From the NCBI GenBank assembly GCA_025917655.1, contig CP084613.1:1054001-1118000 (forward strand): DNA of 64,000 nt. The letters run 5' to 3'. Within the stretch, counting starts at the first letter, position 1. The number at the start of each line of letters is the position of its first letter. Below the pieces are notes generated by a model that was not told the DNA's origin, searched no databases, and was given only the letters and a program-made list of their open reading frames with translations. Source of the DNA: Chlorella sorokiniana (taxonomy: Eukaryota; Chlorophyta; Trebouxiophyceae; Chlorellales; Chlorellaceae). Shown here piece by piece: positions 1-12,059 of the stretch. Made by a program: the position numbers and the translations under genes.

Positions 1-1647
1 CGCTGCGTGGCGGCACGAGTTCTGGCCGCCTGTGTGCGCCGAGCAGGCGGCCTCCCTGGTGGGGGGCCTGCTGCGCCGCGCCGGCTGGCTGGCGGCCCGC
101 CCGCACAAGCTGGCGTACGTGCAGGCGGTACCGCTGGCCGTGCTGCGGGCGTACCGCGAGCGGCTGGGGGCGTGCTGGCGCAGGCGGAGCAGTTCCGGGG
201 CTGCTGGGCGACACCTGGCTGCCGCGGGTGGGCGCCGCCATCAACGCAGCGCACCACCTGGAGCACCAGCTGCGCGAGCCCCAGGGGCTGCTGCTGCTGG
301 CGGAGCTGCAGGACGGCCCCGCGGCGGCGGCCGACGCGGCGGCGGGGGAGGGCGCAAGCGGCGGCGGCGGCCTGACGCCACTGGTGGAGCGTGAGGCGGC
401 TGCGTTTGGCGCGCTGCGCAAGCAGTGGGCCTACAGGCTGGCCAAGCAGGCGGTGGATGCGTTTGGGCAGCTGCTGGTGCCGTACAAGTGAGCGGGGCGG
501 GGCCAGGAGCGGGACTGTGGCGCATGCGCCCTGCACCATTGTCCTGCTGAACTGAGCATGCCCTGCTGAATTTGGCTTGGATGCCAACTGTTTGGGGCTG
601 GTCAAAGTCCTGTCATGCCCAGCTTGCCCACAGAAACTCTGAGCAGCCGCCCCCGCCCGTTCTGACTGCCGCGCTGCAGGCGAGACGCCTCCGCCTTCAC
701 CGCCGGCTACGTGGAGGGCCAGCCGCCCGAAGAGGCGGCTGCCGCCGCGGCCGCCCGCCGGCCCGCCCGCCCCCTCCCCCGCGCGCTGCTGCGCGCCGCC
801 GACGGCCTGCAGCAGCTGCTGCGTGCGCTGGCGCAGCAGCTGGATGCCGTGGCGTTCAGGTGGGGGGAGGGCAGGGGGCACCTGCTGCTGTGATGGGTTG
901 GGCAGCCCCCGCCATGTGAGCGCTGGCTGTGCCGTCTGCCACTGCTGGGGCTGCCCGCTGGCCGGCCTCTCCGCCGCAGCTGGCTCCACGGCTTCCCTGC
1001 AGCCGCGCGTGACAGCAGCCCCCGCCCCGGCCTGCCGTGCTTCCCCGCAGGGATGTGTGGCGCGGCGTGGCTCTGGCCGTCAACGCCGGCCTGTACAACG
1101 AGGTGGCCACAGAGGCGCTCTTCTCGGCGCAGGTGGGGCGGGGCCCGGCGGAGGGGCGGGGCAGCGCTGGCCTGCTGCCTGGGCGCGTGGAGCGACGGCG
1201 CTGAGGGCCAGCTCAAGAGGTGCCCTTGTCCACCGTACACGCGGTGGCGCTGTTGAGGGAGCGCCCATGCTCCCAATGCAAGGTGCTGCATCTTCTTCGC
1301 CCTGCTGACCCCTGCCCTCCGGCTGCATGTGCAGGGAGCTGCTCAGCTGGAGGCGGACTTGGGAGCGGCGTGTGCGGTGTTTGGGGAGTTCACCAGCCGG
1401 CCCGCTTCTCACTTCAGAGAGACCCGCGAGGCTGTGCGCCTGCTCACGCTGCCCCCGGGGGGCTGCGCTGCAGCTGCTGGCGGCGCTGCAGGCGCAGCCG
1501 CGTGCCGCACAGCAGCTGCTGGCACCACACGGCGTCAAGTCGCTCAACGCGGAGCAGGCGGCGGCGGTGCTGCTGCAGCGGCTGGACGTGCTGGGCAGCG
1601 GGGGTGCCGGGGCTACAGTTGCAGCCGGAGACATGGCTGCTGTGTAG
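1..1647 (+). CDS. RINT1: RINT1/Tip20/MAG2-type ER tethering protein, 3' part
   Basis: This is the C-terminal part of a RINT1-family protein, a subunit of the Dsl1/NRZ complex that tethers COPI vesicles at the ER. The 5' end lies before the window. Four exons are readable: 1-487, 680-859, 1051-1132 and 1335-1647 (TAG). Phase is kept across GT-AG introns; for example AA|G spans 487/680. Family-like helical peptides are LPRVGAAINAAHHLEHQLRE, LVEREAAAFGALRKQWAYRL, DVWRGVALAVNAGLYNEV and LLAPHGVKSLNAEQAAAVLL. The frame slips by -1 near 168, 198 and 1455. Each slip lies in a G run and would be cured by one extra G, so it is probably a sequence error. The family call rests on remembered patterns, without a search. 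The golgin gene follows on the same strand. Confidence 0.75.
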
Positions 1648-2223
1648 GGCCCTGCGTCCCAAATGTCACATTTTTCGTGTTGCCAGTTTGGACAAGATCA
1701 GACATGGTGGGATGCAAGGCTGTTAGTGTCAGGGCGGCGCATGACAGCTGCGACAGCTAGGCAGCAGTACAAGGGTGCTACTGTTGCGACGCTGTAAGGA
1801 AGCATCGCGCTCTCCCAACCCCAAAGACGTCGGGGCGGGCCGCCCAGGGACGTTGTTAGCCCGCCACTATGAGCGGCAAGCCGGGCGACCATCTGGAAGC
1901 CGGAAGGCGCAAGGTGCACCCGCAGCAGTATTTAAATGATGTTGGGGTTGCAGTGATCGCCCTGATTCTTTGGAACCGGACGCCAAGTTGTGCTAAGAGT
2001 GGTGTGGCGCGCCAACCGTGGCCTGTGCACGCCGTCGCGCCCCACAAAGCTTTTCCAGTGCATTCGGGCTCGAAGAATTGCGTGGCAGGGCGCCACAAGT
2101 TGCCCGCGCTTGCTTGGAGCTCCATCACTGGCCGCCTGTACCTGTTGCGGCTCGGCTGCCTCCTCTGCCGCCTCGACTGCTTGCCCATGCGCTTGCTGCC
2201 CATCTGCAGTGTCTTTGTTCCCT
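1648..2223 (+). other. Intergenic: RINT1 3' end and golgin promoter side
   Basis: I see no convincing gene here. The left part holds the TGTAA signal of the upstream gene. An AT-rich TATTTAAA at 1929-1936 stands out in this GC-rich setting about 290 bases before the golgin ATG and could be a core promoter element. Confidence 0.4.
1793..1797 (+). terminator. Poly(A) signal of the RINT1-like gene
   Basis: TGTAA, the green-algal polyadenylation signal, lies about 145 bases after the TAG stop at 1645-1647. Confidence 0.55.
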
Positions 2224-5200
2224 ATGATGCAGCTGGAGGAGTTCAAACGAAAGAAGCAGGCTGCCCTGGCTGCCAAGAAGGGCCCACCGTCGGCCTCCGC
2301 GTCGCCCGCCAAATCGGGCGGCCTCCCAGCTCAGGCCAGCACGACGCTTCGCTGGCAGGCCTGCCGCCGGGCCTTCCGTTGCCCCCGAAGGGTTGCCCGG
2401 TCCTCAAGCGCAGGCGTTGCACCCGCTGCCCGCCTCCACAGCAGCTGCTGCGCCGGAGTCGGGCGAGGCTGCTGCGCTGCGCGACCAGGTCGGCCAGCTG
2501 CTGCAGTCGGTGGATGAGCTGCACAGGGCGCTGCGGGACGAACGTGCCAACAGCGCGCAGCTGGAGCAGCAGACGCAGGAGCAACAGGCACGGCTGCGCG
2601 AGCTGACCGACGAAAACCGGGCGCTGCAGCAGGCGGCGCACGCCGATGAGCGGCAGCAGGGTGAGGCGGCAGTGCACGCCGAGCTGGCGGAGGCTCGGGC
2701 CCAGGTGCAACGGCACGCAGCAGCTGCCGAGAACTTGTCGGCGGAGCTGGGTGCCACTCGCCAGGAGCAGGAGGCTGCCGCCGCGGAGCTGGCGGCGGCG
2801 GCGCGGGAGGAACACGCGGCAGAGCTGGCCGCCGCTCAGGAGGGCAACTTCAGCCTGATCGGCGAGTACAAGCAGCAGCTGGACGAGGCGCAGGAGGAGC
2901 TGGAGCGGCGGCGTGCTGAGCTGGACGCAGCTGCGCGTCGCCTGGAGGATGCGGGGGCGCAGGCCGCGCGCTCAGAGGAGCAGCTCGTCGCTCTCAGCAC
3001 CCAGCTGGCGGAGCAGCAGGCCGCTGCTGCCGCCGCCGCCGCGGAGCTGGAGCAGGCGCGGCAGCTCAACGCGCGCATGCGGCAGCAGCTGGCGGAGCAG
3101 GCGGCGGCGGCCGAGGACGCGACCGCTGCGGGCGAGGCGGAGGCGGCGGCGCTGGCGGCGGCGCGGGCGCGTGTGGCTGAGCTGGAGGAGCGTGCCTTGC
3201 TGGCAGAGCGCCAGCTGGCTGAGGCCGAGGCCAGCCTGGGCGCCGCCGACGAGCAGCAGCGGGCGGCGCTGGCGGAGGCGGCGGAGGCGGCGGCGGCACG
3301 CGAGGCGGAGCTGCACGATGAGGCGGCCCGGGCTGCGGAGGTCGTCGCTGCGTTGCGGGCGGAGCTGCAGTCCAGGGGCGAGGCTGAGCAGGTGGGGTCT
3401 GGGGATGCGGGATGGGTTGGTAGCTGTGGCTGGGAGTGGGGCGCCCTAGGCGTGGCGTCGGTCAGCATGAGGCTGCGCGTTCGAAACAGTTGAAACCTGT
3501 TCCCTTGCCTGTCGTACTTGTCATGGCTGCCTGCGTGGCATGCTCCCAACTCCACTCTACCGACCCCTGCTCAGCCGTCCCCAGCCTCCCTCCCCGCGCC
3601 CCTCCTCTCCAGGGCGGCCAGCAGCAGCTGGCTGAGCTGGCTGACCTGCGGGGGCGTACGCGGCGGCACAGCAGCAGCTGGAGGCGAATGCGGAGGCGCA
3701 GCGCGAGTTGGCGGCGCTGGTGGAGGAGCAACAGGGGCTGCTGGAGGCGCTGCAGGGGCAGGTGGGCGAGGAGCGGGCTGCCAAAGCCGACGCCGAGCGG
3801 CGGCAGCCGCCTCTGCCGCGGAAGCGGTGCAGCTGAGGGCGCGGCTGGAGGCGGCGGAAGCGACTGACGCGGCGCGCGGGGAGCAGGCTGCTGCGGCCGA
3901 GGAGCGCGTCGCGGCGCTGCAGCGCGAGCTGGAGGCTGCGCAGGCTGAGCTGGCGACAGCAAGGCAGGATGGCGCCGCGCTGCGGGAGCAGCTGCAGGCG
4001 GCGACGCAGGACTCTGCCGGCGCAGCCGCTCTGCAGGAGCAGGTGGATGGCCTTGCTGCTGAGCTGGCGGCGACCAGGCAGGAGACCGCTGCGGCAGTGC
4101 AGCAGGCCGAGGAAGCTGCGGCTGCGCTGCTGGCAGCGCAGGGCGAGGCGGCGCAGCGCGAGGCCGCGCGGGCGGCGGCGCAAGAGCAGCTTGCGGGGCT
4201 GGAAGGCGAGCTGCTGGCCAGCCGGGAGGAAAGCGCGGCCCTGCAGCAGCAGCTGGCGGCCGCTGCGGAGCGGGAGGGCGGCGCCGACGAGTTGGCAGCC
4301 CGGCTGGCGGCCATGCACGGCCAGCTGGCGGCGGCGCAGCAGCGCGGCGAGGAACTCGAGTCTGAGCTGACTGCTCGGGCGGACGGTGAGGCCGAGCTGC
4401 GTACCAGGCTGGAGCAGGCGGAGGCGGAGGGGGCGGCAGCAGAGGAGCGGGCACAGCGGGCAGAGCAGGAGCTGGTGGCTGTGCAGCAGCTGCACGCCGA
4501 AGCGGCGGCGGCGGCTGAGGCAGCACAGGCAGACGCCGCCGCGCAGCGGACGCAGCGGCAGCAGCCGCGGCTGAGCTGGCGGCCAGGGATGCTGAGCTGG
4601 CGGCCCTGCAGCAGCAGCTGCAGGATCTGCAGCTGCATGGCGGCGCCGCCACGGCGGCGGCGGCGGCCGCTGCCGATGCGGCGCGGGCCCAGGCCGCTGA
4701 GCTGGCGCAGCAGGCGGCGGAGCTGGGGCAGCAGCTGGAGGCAGCCGCCGCCGCCGCCGCCGCTGCGCAGGAGGAGAAGGGGCACTATGCGTCAGAGCTG
4801 GAGACCCTGATTGAGCAGACGGAGGGGATGATTGCCGAGCGGGCGCAGGTGTGCGATCAATCAACGCGCAACTTATGTTGGAAAGTGCCACTCTCACGCG
4901 TGACAGGCCGCCCTGCCCGGGCTGTGACGCACTGCGGTGCGGCGCGCTGCTCGCTCCCTCACTTTTCCTTGGCCCTCCCATGGCGCCTGCCGCCCTTCAT
5001 CCTTCACAGCTGGAGCAGCAGGTGGAGGAGCTGCGCCAGCGGCTGGATGCGGCAGAGGCGACGGCGGCGGCTGGGGGCGGCGTCGCGGCACAGCTGACGG
5101 CGGCGCAGGCTGAGCTGGCGGAAGCGCTGAGCTGGCGGGAGCAGACGGAGGCGGAGCGCGACGCAGCCCTGCGGCGTGCAGCCGAGCTGGAGGCGCAGCT

Positions 5201-6796
5201 GGGGGCTGCGGCCGAGGCGCAGCACGCTCTACAGGAAGCAGCGACGGCCGCCGAGGAGGCCGATGAGCGCGCGCTGCAAGCAGAAGAGTGGGGCCGGCAG
5301 CAGGCAGAGGCGGCTGCCGCCGCCGCCGAGCGCGTTGCGGAGCTGGAGGCGGCGGTTGCGCTGGGGGCCCGGGACGGGGAGCATGCCGCGCAGCAGCAGA
5401 GCCAGGTGGAGGCGCTCGCCGGGAGGTGTCACGGCTGCAGGCCGCCGCCGCCGCCGCCGCCGAGCAGCAGCAGGCGCTGGCCGAGGCGCTGCAGCAGCAG
5501 GTGGAGGCGCTGTCGGCGAGGGTGCGGGAGCTGGAGGCGGCGGCGGCGGAGGGGGCCCGGCGGGCGGGACGCGGCGGCGCCAGCGCTGGACGACCTCCAG
5601 CGGGAGAATGCCGCCCTGCAGGTGCGGGCAGCCGCTGCCTGGCTGCTGCCTGCGCATGGGAGGGCTGCAACGCGCGGGGCCCAGCGTGTCGCACAGCAGC
5701 CAGCCTCGCGTGAGCAGCAGGGACGGGAGATGGATGGCCTCCGCCACGCTGCCGCCTGCCCCCACCTCCATCCGTCCCCCTCCAACCTGCGAACTTTCCG
5801 CTGGCCTATCGTCGCGTACCCTCCCCCTCCCCGCAGGCTGCGGTGGCTGAGTACAGCTCCCAGGCACAGCAATGGGCGGAGCGGGTCCGCCAGCTGGAGG
5901 CGGCGGCGGCGGCGGGCGGGTCGGCTGGCGACGCCATTGCGCGCCTGGCGGCGCTGCAGCAGCGGGCCTCCGAGGCCGAGGTGGCTGCCACGTCGCTGCA
6001 GGCCGAGAACAGAGCGCTGCGTTCTCAGGTGGGTGGGCAGTTGAACGAGCGCGGGGGCAGGTGGGGTTGGCAGGCGTGGGTTGTGCTGCCTGCTTCCTCC
6101 TTCCCACCACCCAGCCAACCCACCTGTTCCGACCCTTCACTCCCCACCAACCCGGCCCACCAGTGTCCACCCCTCACACACTCACGCCCTCCCCCTCCTC
6201 CAGCTGGAGTCTGAGCAGCAGCGCGCCGTCGAGCTGGAGAGCTTTGTGAAGCAGCGGGGCGGAGCGCAGGTGGGCGCTCTGCGGATTGCTGCCTGTACGC
6301 CACGCCGCACTGGCCGCACAGCCTGGGCTCCCACCCTTAGGGTTGTTCCTGAGGCGCACACCTGTCCCCACCTTTTCGCCGCACCCATCCCACTCTTCTG
6401 GTGGCGCCGCCCTCCTTGTACCCTCAATCTCACTCCCAATCGGCAACCACTCCACCCTCCTGCCCTGCCTGCTGCCAGCACCGCCGCTGCCACCCTCAAA
6501 GACCCCCACACGCTACCCCCATGCAGCCCAGCCCCGCGGCGGGGGCAAGAAGAACGAGGACGACTCGTTTGACGTGGAGGCGGCGGCGCTGACAGGGGGT
6601 CTCTGCCTTCAGGCCCCTGGCGGGCGTGGTGCGCGCGCTGCCGCCGCCCATCAGCACCCAGCCCGCCGTCATGCGCGCCGCCACCGCCGTGGCGCTGCAG
6701 CTGGACAAGGCAGCCATTGCGATGGATGCGCGGCCGCAGCTGCGAGCGGTCATCATGCTCTACTTCCTGCTGCTGCACCTGTTTGTGCTGCTGTGA
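2224..6796 (+). CDS. Golgin-84-like coiled-coil Golgi protein with C-terminal anchor
   Basis: This is a large coiled-coil protein of the tail-anchored golgin type (plant golgin candidate 1/golgin-84), expected to tether vesicles at the Golgi rim. It starts with MMQLEEFKRKKQAALAAKKG, runs through long Ala/Glu/Gln/Leu heptads, and ends with a basic juxtamembrane part and the hydrophobic AVIMLYFLLLHLFVLL before TGA at 6794-6796. Exons are about 2224-3391, 3613-4848, 5010-5621, 5837-6028, 6203-6269 and 6532-6796. Frame slips occur near 2345-2390, 3648, 3800, 4553, 5425, 5555 and 6595. At 3648, 3800 and 4553 one more G restores the heptads, and at 5425 one more C does. The short Lys-rich N terminus differs from the land-plant golgin start, so an upstream exon is possible. 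CASP or TMF-like golgins are the alternatives. Confidence 0.7.
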
Positions 6797-7229
6797 GGCG
6801 GCACAACTGGCTGGAGAGCATCTAGCAGGGATGCCGCTGCATGCGCCGAGCTGCGCTGAGCTATGCTAGCCAATTTTTGACAGTCCGCATTGCGCACTCG
6901 TGTACATTGATTTCCAATGGACATTATTTGATCGGTTCCAAGGCGGTCAGCAGGCACGGGAGCACGGCCCGCTGCGAGCCTGACCCACTGTTGCCTTGTT
7001 TGCACATGAAACTCAAAGCGCGGTATCCATGGCAGGAGACGCACGCAACGGTGCGTCCCGCACCGTCTGGCGATGCCGCTGCCGCCCACCGACAGCGACT
7101 TGCTCTCTTCACCCATTATACCCTGGACGTGCCATAAATACTTGCAGGAAACGTACACGATGATGGGTTTGGGGCTCTGGCCCTCTTCACGCTTGTAGGA
7201 GCCGCCGCCGCGCCATACCTCGCTGGCGG
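6797..7229 (+). other. Intergenic between golgin and antiporter
   Basis: There is no supported exon. Part of 7029-7200 could encode a short variable N terminus of the antiporter, since ATGs occur at 7029 and 7072, but no frame joins cleanly to the first conserved exon. The stretch is less GC-rich than its neighbours, as expected of a promoter. Confidence 0.3.
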
Positions 7230-10200
7230 ATGCTTTGCCGCTGCTTTGCCGTCTGTGCACCTTCACATGGTCACTATCTCAACACCTTGCGCACTGTTTA
7301 TGTGCAGGCGGCACTGCTGATTGCCACTCTCATGTGTGGCCACGTGCTGTCACGCAAGGGCGTCGCCTGGATCTCAGAGGCCGGCATCGCGCTGCTGCTC
7401 GGCTTGGCCGTCGGCGGCCTGGTGCTGTCGCCGCTGCTGGACACGCATGGCACCTTTGGCGCATACGTGGGCTTCTCCAAGGATTTCTTCATGCTGGCCA
7501 TCCTGCCGCCCATCATCTTTGAGGCGGGCTGGAGGTGGGTGCTGTCGACGCCAGCATCGCCAGGTGTTTGCCGTCAGCACCGCAACCGCTGCGCAGCTGC
7601 TGCAATCGGGCCGTTGCAGCCAGCCGCTGCATTCGATGCCTGCCTTCCGAAGCGATCCCCACCTTCTGCCCTGCAGCATGGACGTCGATCGCTTCTTTGC
7701 CAACAGCGGCGCCATTGGCTGCCTCGCGTTCCTGGGCACCGTGGTTTCCACGTTTGTCATTGCGCTGCTCGTGTGGGCAGCGGGCGCTCGGCCTTTGCGC
7801 CGCCCTGAGCTTCCTGGAGGCCTCGCTGTTCGGCAGCATCGTCAGCGCCACAGACCCGGTCAGCACCGGCCCTTGCATCCCCTGCCTGCCCTCCGCCGCC
7901 ACTGCACGCACCCGGCCACGCAGCGCTGCCGCCGCTGCTGCACGCCGTTCAGCCCGCTGCCGCCGCCGCAGGTGACGGTGCTGGCTGTGTTCCAGCGGCT
8001 GGGCGCCGACACCGACCTGTTTGCTCTGGTGCTGGGCGAGTCGCTGCTGAACGACGCCGTGTCCATCGTCCTCTTCCGCTCCCTCTCCACCTTCCTCCAC
8101 GCCCCCGTCACCGGCGCCGCGGTGGCCCACTCCATGTTGGTGTTTGTGGGCATCTTCCTGGGTTCGATGGCGGTGGGTGGTGCGCTGGGCAGTGTAGCGC
8201 TGGTGCCGCCGGGAGGCTGCTGTTGCGCGCTGCTGCCCGGCACAGCCTGCGTGCATGCTGGTTGCCCACAGCTTGGCGCTGCAGGCGCACCAGCGCCGGC
8301 ATGCTTGTCAGCATCGCTGCGCCGCGCCGGGAACCTCACCAGGGGCTGCCGCGCCCGCGCCGCCGCCGCAGGTTGGCGCGGCAACGGCGTTTGGCGCGGC
8401 CGCCCTGGTCAAGACGCGCCGCTTCCGCAGCGAGCACATGCCGCTGGAGAGCTGCCTGGTCACGCTGCTGGCCTTCGCCTCCTACTGGCTGGCCGACGGG
8501 CTGCGCCTGTCTGGCATCGTGTCCATCCTCTTCCACGGCATCACCGGCGCCCACTACGTGCGCCCCAACCTCAGCCAGCGCAGCCAGGACCGCGTGGGCA
8601 GCTTCTTCAAGCTGCTGGCCTGCCTCGCGGAGACCAGCGTGTTCCTGTTCATTGGCTCCAGCCTGTTCCTGGACCAGCAGGAGCTGTCGGGCGCGCGCCT
8701 GCTGCCCTTCACGGTGGGGCCACGGCTGCGGCAGCGCGCCGTCTGGACAGCTGCCTGCGCGCCAGCCACCTGCCTGCGTGCCGGCTGGGCCTGCCCAGGC
8801 AAAGGCACGCCGCTCAGCCCACCACCTCCATCCACTGCCCCTGCATGGCCACGCCCCACAACGACGCACTGTTTCCTTACATCTGCATGAACTTCCACCC
8901 GAGCAAGTTCCTTTGCCATGCGCTCCTCGCTGTCCCTGCTGTGCAGATGGTCTCCTTTGTTGCCTTGGCGGTGTCCCGGGCGGCAAACGTGTGGCCCTGC
9001 GCTGCGCTGGTAAACTACCTGCGGGTGCCAGCCCAGCGCATCCCGCAGACGCACCAGCTCATGCTGTGGTGGTCCGGCCTCAGGTACAGCCCAGCTCAGC
9101 ACCTGCAGGCAACTAGCAGCACCCTGATGCACCCTTGGCTTCCTGTTCCCAGCAAGGCTGTGCATGAGGGCTGCGCCGTGCTTCCCGTCTGCCGCTGCGC
9201 TTGCAGGGGGCCATGGCCTTTGCGATCGCTCTGGAGGCCGCTGACATTGTGCCAGACAGGCGTGGCGACATCATGCTGTCAGCCACGTATTTGATTGTGC
9301 TTGCCACGGTGCTCGCCAATGGCGGCGGCTGTGCTGCCCTCATAGACAGGCTAGGGCTCGGGCAGCAGCATCGTCAGGACCGGCAGCTTGCTCTAACCCA
9401 GGCAGACAGCACGGGCGCTTCTCCCACAGCCCCTCTTAAGTGAGCTATGATGCATCGCGTGACTTCGAGTGTGCAGGCGGGCATTGCTTGTTGCCTGCCA
9501 TCGATGCATGCGCTTCAAGCTTGGTGCCTGAGAGGGGCTTGTGCAAGGCGTGGTTTGCCGTCGCAGCTCTACCCACTCATGCTGGTATTGAGCCTTGTAC
9601 TTGTGTGAATGACACCCTTCCTTCCCTTCATGGGCATGCAGGCAGCAGGAGCTGGAGCTGCATGCCCACCAGCAGGCCCCCACCAGCCCCGGCACGGCCA
9701 CCTCAGCGGGGGCACACTCTGGGGAGGCCCTCGTGCCGTTGGACAACACTTGGAGCGACACCACCGGCCCCTTGCCTGCACTAGGGCCGCTGCCGGTGCA
9801 CTCCTCCGCAGCACGAGGTGGGTATCAGCAGCCGCCTGACAGTCCTTCCTGCGATACCCTGTCTTGTGCCTGCCCGCCTGCTCCAACCTGCTTGCCACCC
9901 CGGGCTGTTTCGACTAGGAGCAGAGAAGGTCCGGTCCCCTGGAAACATCAACAGCAGGAGCATTGAGCGGCTGCGGGAGGCCAACCAGGAAGGCCTGTTG
10001 AGGTGGGAGCTTGTGTTTTCCAGCTTGGTCCGCCCCAGTAACTGTCAACCGTGCACTGACCCAATGCAATCCCCCATTGTCTTTCTGATTACCCCCCACC
10101 CCCCACCCCCCACCACCCCACCCCGCACACACCCACCCACCCGTTGATTTGCTGCTGTAGCAAGCTCGAGCAGCTGGACAAGCGAGTCTTGGGCCCGCTG

Positions 10201-10344
10201 TTCCTAGCTTCCGGCAGAAATGCGGCTCCTGAGCACGGAGGCCACGTTGCAGGTGACATGGATCACCCGACAGATGTGGCTGGTGCGCAGCTTGGCAGCG
10301 GAAAAGGGCAGGGCGGTGGCCCGCCGCCCGCAGGGCGCTTATAA
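7230..10344 (+). CDS. Na+(K+)/H+ antiporter, NHE8/plant NHX5-6 type
   Basis: This is a CPA1 cation/proton exchanger of the endosomal NHE8/NHX6 branch, which sets Golgi and endosome pH. Exons are about 7230-7534, 7677-7858, 7972-8202, 8372-8713, 8947-9083, 9207-9439, 9642-9817, 9918-10002 and 10161-10344 (TAA). Conserved segments include the LPPIIFEAG drug-binding helix, SATDPV|TVLAVFQ, LGESLLNDAVSIVLF, VSILFHGITGAHYV, LAETSVFLFIGSSL and WWSGLR|GAMAFAIALEAAD. The cytosolic tail ends near KLEQLDKRVLGPLF, resembling the NHE8 end. The true start is uncertain: 7230 is the first ATG open into the first conserved helix. The frame slips near 7780 and at 9207, where the invariant R-G junction lacks one G. 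Confidence 0.85.
10087..10144 (+). repeat. C-rich pyrimidine tract in antiporter intron
   Basis: Runs of CCCC broken by A or T precede the last intron's branch and acceptor region (acceptor at 10160). It is simple sequence with no coding potential. Confidence 0.6.
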
Positions 10345-10732
10345 CAATGCATGGCCATCTGGCGCCGTGTGTTCATAAGTCGGCTATGTCCGAAGTATGT
10401 CACTCACTTTCAAACTGCAAAAGTCCCCCTCACCCCGGGCATACATTGCAAGTGATCCTTGGATGCGGAGTCAACCCTGGTGCCTGCGCATGTCAATGGC
10501 AAACCACATGCTTGCCAGCATGCCCTTCATGAAGGCGGAGGAGAATACAATACGAGTGTGAATGGCAAGCGCTGGAACGTAAAGAGGGGCACAGGAGGGG
10601 AGGCAGAGAAGTCGGCACCTGGTGCTGGCTGTGCTGCAGGTCATGGCGCATGTACTGCCCCATCTTCCCCATCACATCTTCCCCGTTGCTGACAACTTAC
10701 TGCCAGCGTAATTGAATGCAATCCTTGTCACC
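10345..10732 (+). other. Intergenic between antiporter and NAT
   Basis: No gene is seen. It should hold the 3' UTR of the antiporter and the promoter of the acetyltransferase. I found no TGTAA. Confidence 0.4.
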
Positions 10733-12059
10733 ATGGCTGCTCTGAGCCCTCCACAGCTCTCGGGCTACCTCAAGCGCATCGGCCTGGCTGCCAAGCATCC
10801 CTCACCACCACCCCCAACCCTTCGCACGCTCGCCGACATTCAATGGGCACACCTGACGACGATACCGTTCGAAAACCTGAGCCTGCGCCTGGAGGCCGCT
10901 GGCCAGCAGTTCGGCATCTCCACAGATTTGGAATTGATTTACAAAAAGCTTGTAGTTGGAGGACGAGGAGGCTACTGCCTAGAGGCACGGAATGGGCAGG
11001 GCGCTGGGTTTGCATTCCTGCGTGGAGCGGGGGCCCTGCACCCGCCTCGCGCTGCCGTCAAGTTTGTTGTGCTGCATCCAACCAGGAGTTGCCGTGTCCT
11101 TGTGCTGCAGCAAAACGGCCTGCTGGGATCGGCGCTGCGCAGCCTGGGTTTTGAGGTGTTGGACGCTGGGGCGCGTGTGGTGCGCAGCGGCGGCGCTGCC
11201 CCGAGCCGCCGGTGCTGAACGGGCACGACCACCGCTTCCTGCTGGTTCACATAGACGGGTCCACCTGGATGGCAGACGTGGGTTTTGGCAGCAATAGTAT
11301 CCCCCAGCCGCTCCTGCTGCCCGCGGGGCGGAGCTCTTCCCTCCCTACCCCGGCGCCAACGCCGCCGAGGCATACGCCGACTTTGCGTGGCCTCCGGAGC
11401 TGCCTCTGGCGCGGATGCAGCGCTACCGCCTGCGCCTGGGCTTGCCCAACAGCTTGGAAGTGCCGGATCCGGCCTCCACGCCCTTTTTGCCTCCCGAGCG
11501 GGCTACTACCTGCAGCGGTACAGCGAGGGAGCGGGGGATGCCACCTGGCGGGACTTGTTCTTCTTCCGGTGCGTGCCCGCTGCGCAGAGGCTGCTTGCCT
11601 GCTGCTGTCTGGCATGCAGGCAGCAAAGCCCTTGTTTGAGGGCTGATGTGGCACCAGCAACTCAACAAAGTTCCCAAGAGCTCCATCAGCAGGGTGCTCC
11701 GTTACCCCCTGACCCCCCCCCTCCGCCCCTCCTCAACATTCACACATAACAGCCTGAATGAGTTTTTGCCCACGGACTTCGAAGACATAAACTACGGGCT
11801 GACCGCCAACCCGGCTTCCTTCTTCCGCTGCAACCTGATGCTGGCGCTGCAGACGGTGGAGGGGCGGCTCACAGTCGACAACGACGCCTTCCGGCGGTGG
11901 CGCCACGGCGGCGCTGAACCCGAAGAGGAGGTGCTTGTTGGGGGCGAGGAGCACCTGCGGTCCATCCTGGTGCAGCACTTCGGCGTCCGGCTGCCCGACA
12001 GCGTGCCGCTGCCTGACGGCGGGGAGTCGGCAGGAAGCCCTGGCGACGGCGGTGCGTGA
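10733..12059 (+). CDS. NAT: Arylamine N-acetyltransferase
   Basis: This enzyme moves acetyl from acetyl-CoA to arylamines, hydrazines and related xenobiotics in the cytosol. The ATG at 10733 has a good context (ACCATGG). Exons are 10733-10984, 11111-11568 and 11753-12059 (TGA). All three catalytic residues are visible: Cys in RGGYCLE|QNGLL, His in GHDHRFLLVHID and Asp in TWMADVGFGS. The N-terminal WAHLTTIPFENLSLR and C-terminal NPASFFRCNLMLAL also fit. Intron 1 starts with GC rather than GT and splits the conserved Glu-Gln-Asn. The frame slips near 11200, 11335 and 11485 in C/G runs. The family is unusual in plants. The gene is convergent with the LRR kinase. Confidence 0.9.

Noticed and set aside
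3557-4981. A 474-residue open frame on the minus strand opposite the golgin gene
   Set aside because: It is Arg/Pro/Leu-rich with no domain and mirrors the GC-rich coiled-coil repeats. The + strand shows heptads, splice sites and a conserved anchor.
7321-9294. A 657-residue + frame spanning the antiporter locus
   Set aside because: It reads through introns. Only parts match the antiporter, and the conserved helices lie in exons with proper splice borders.
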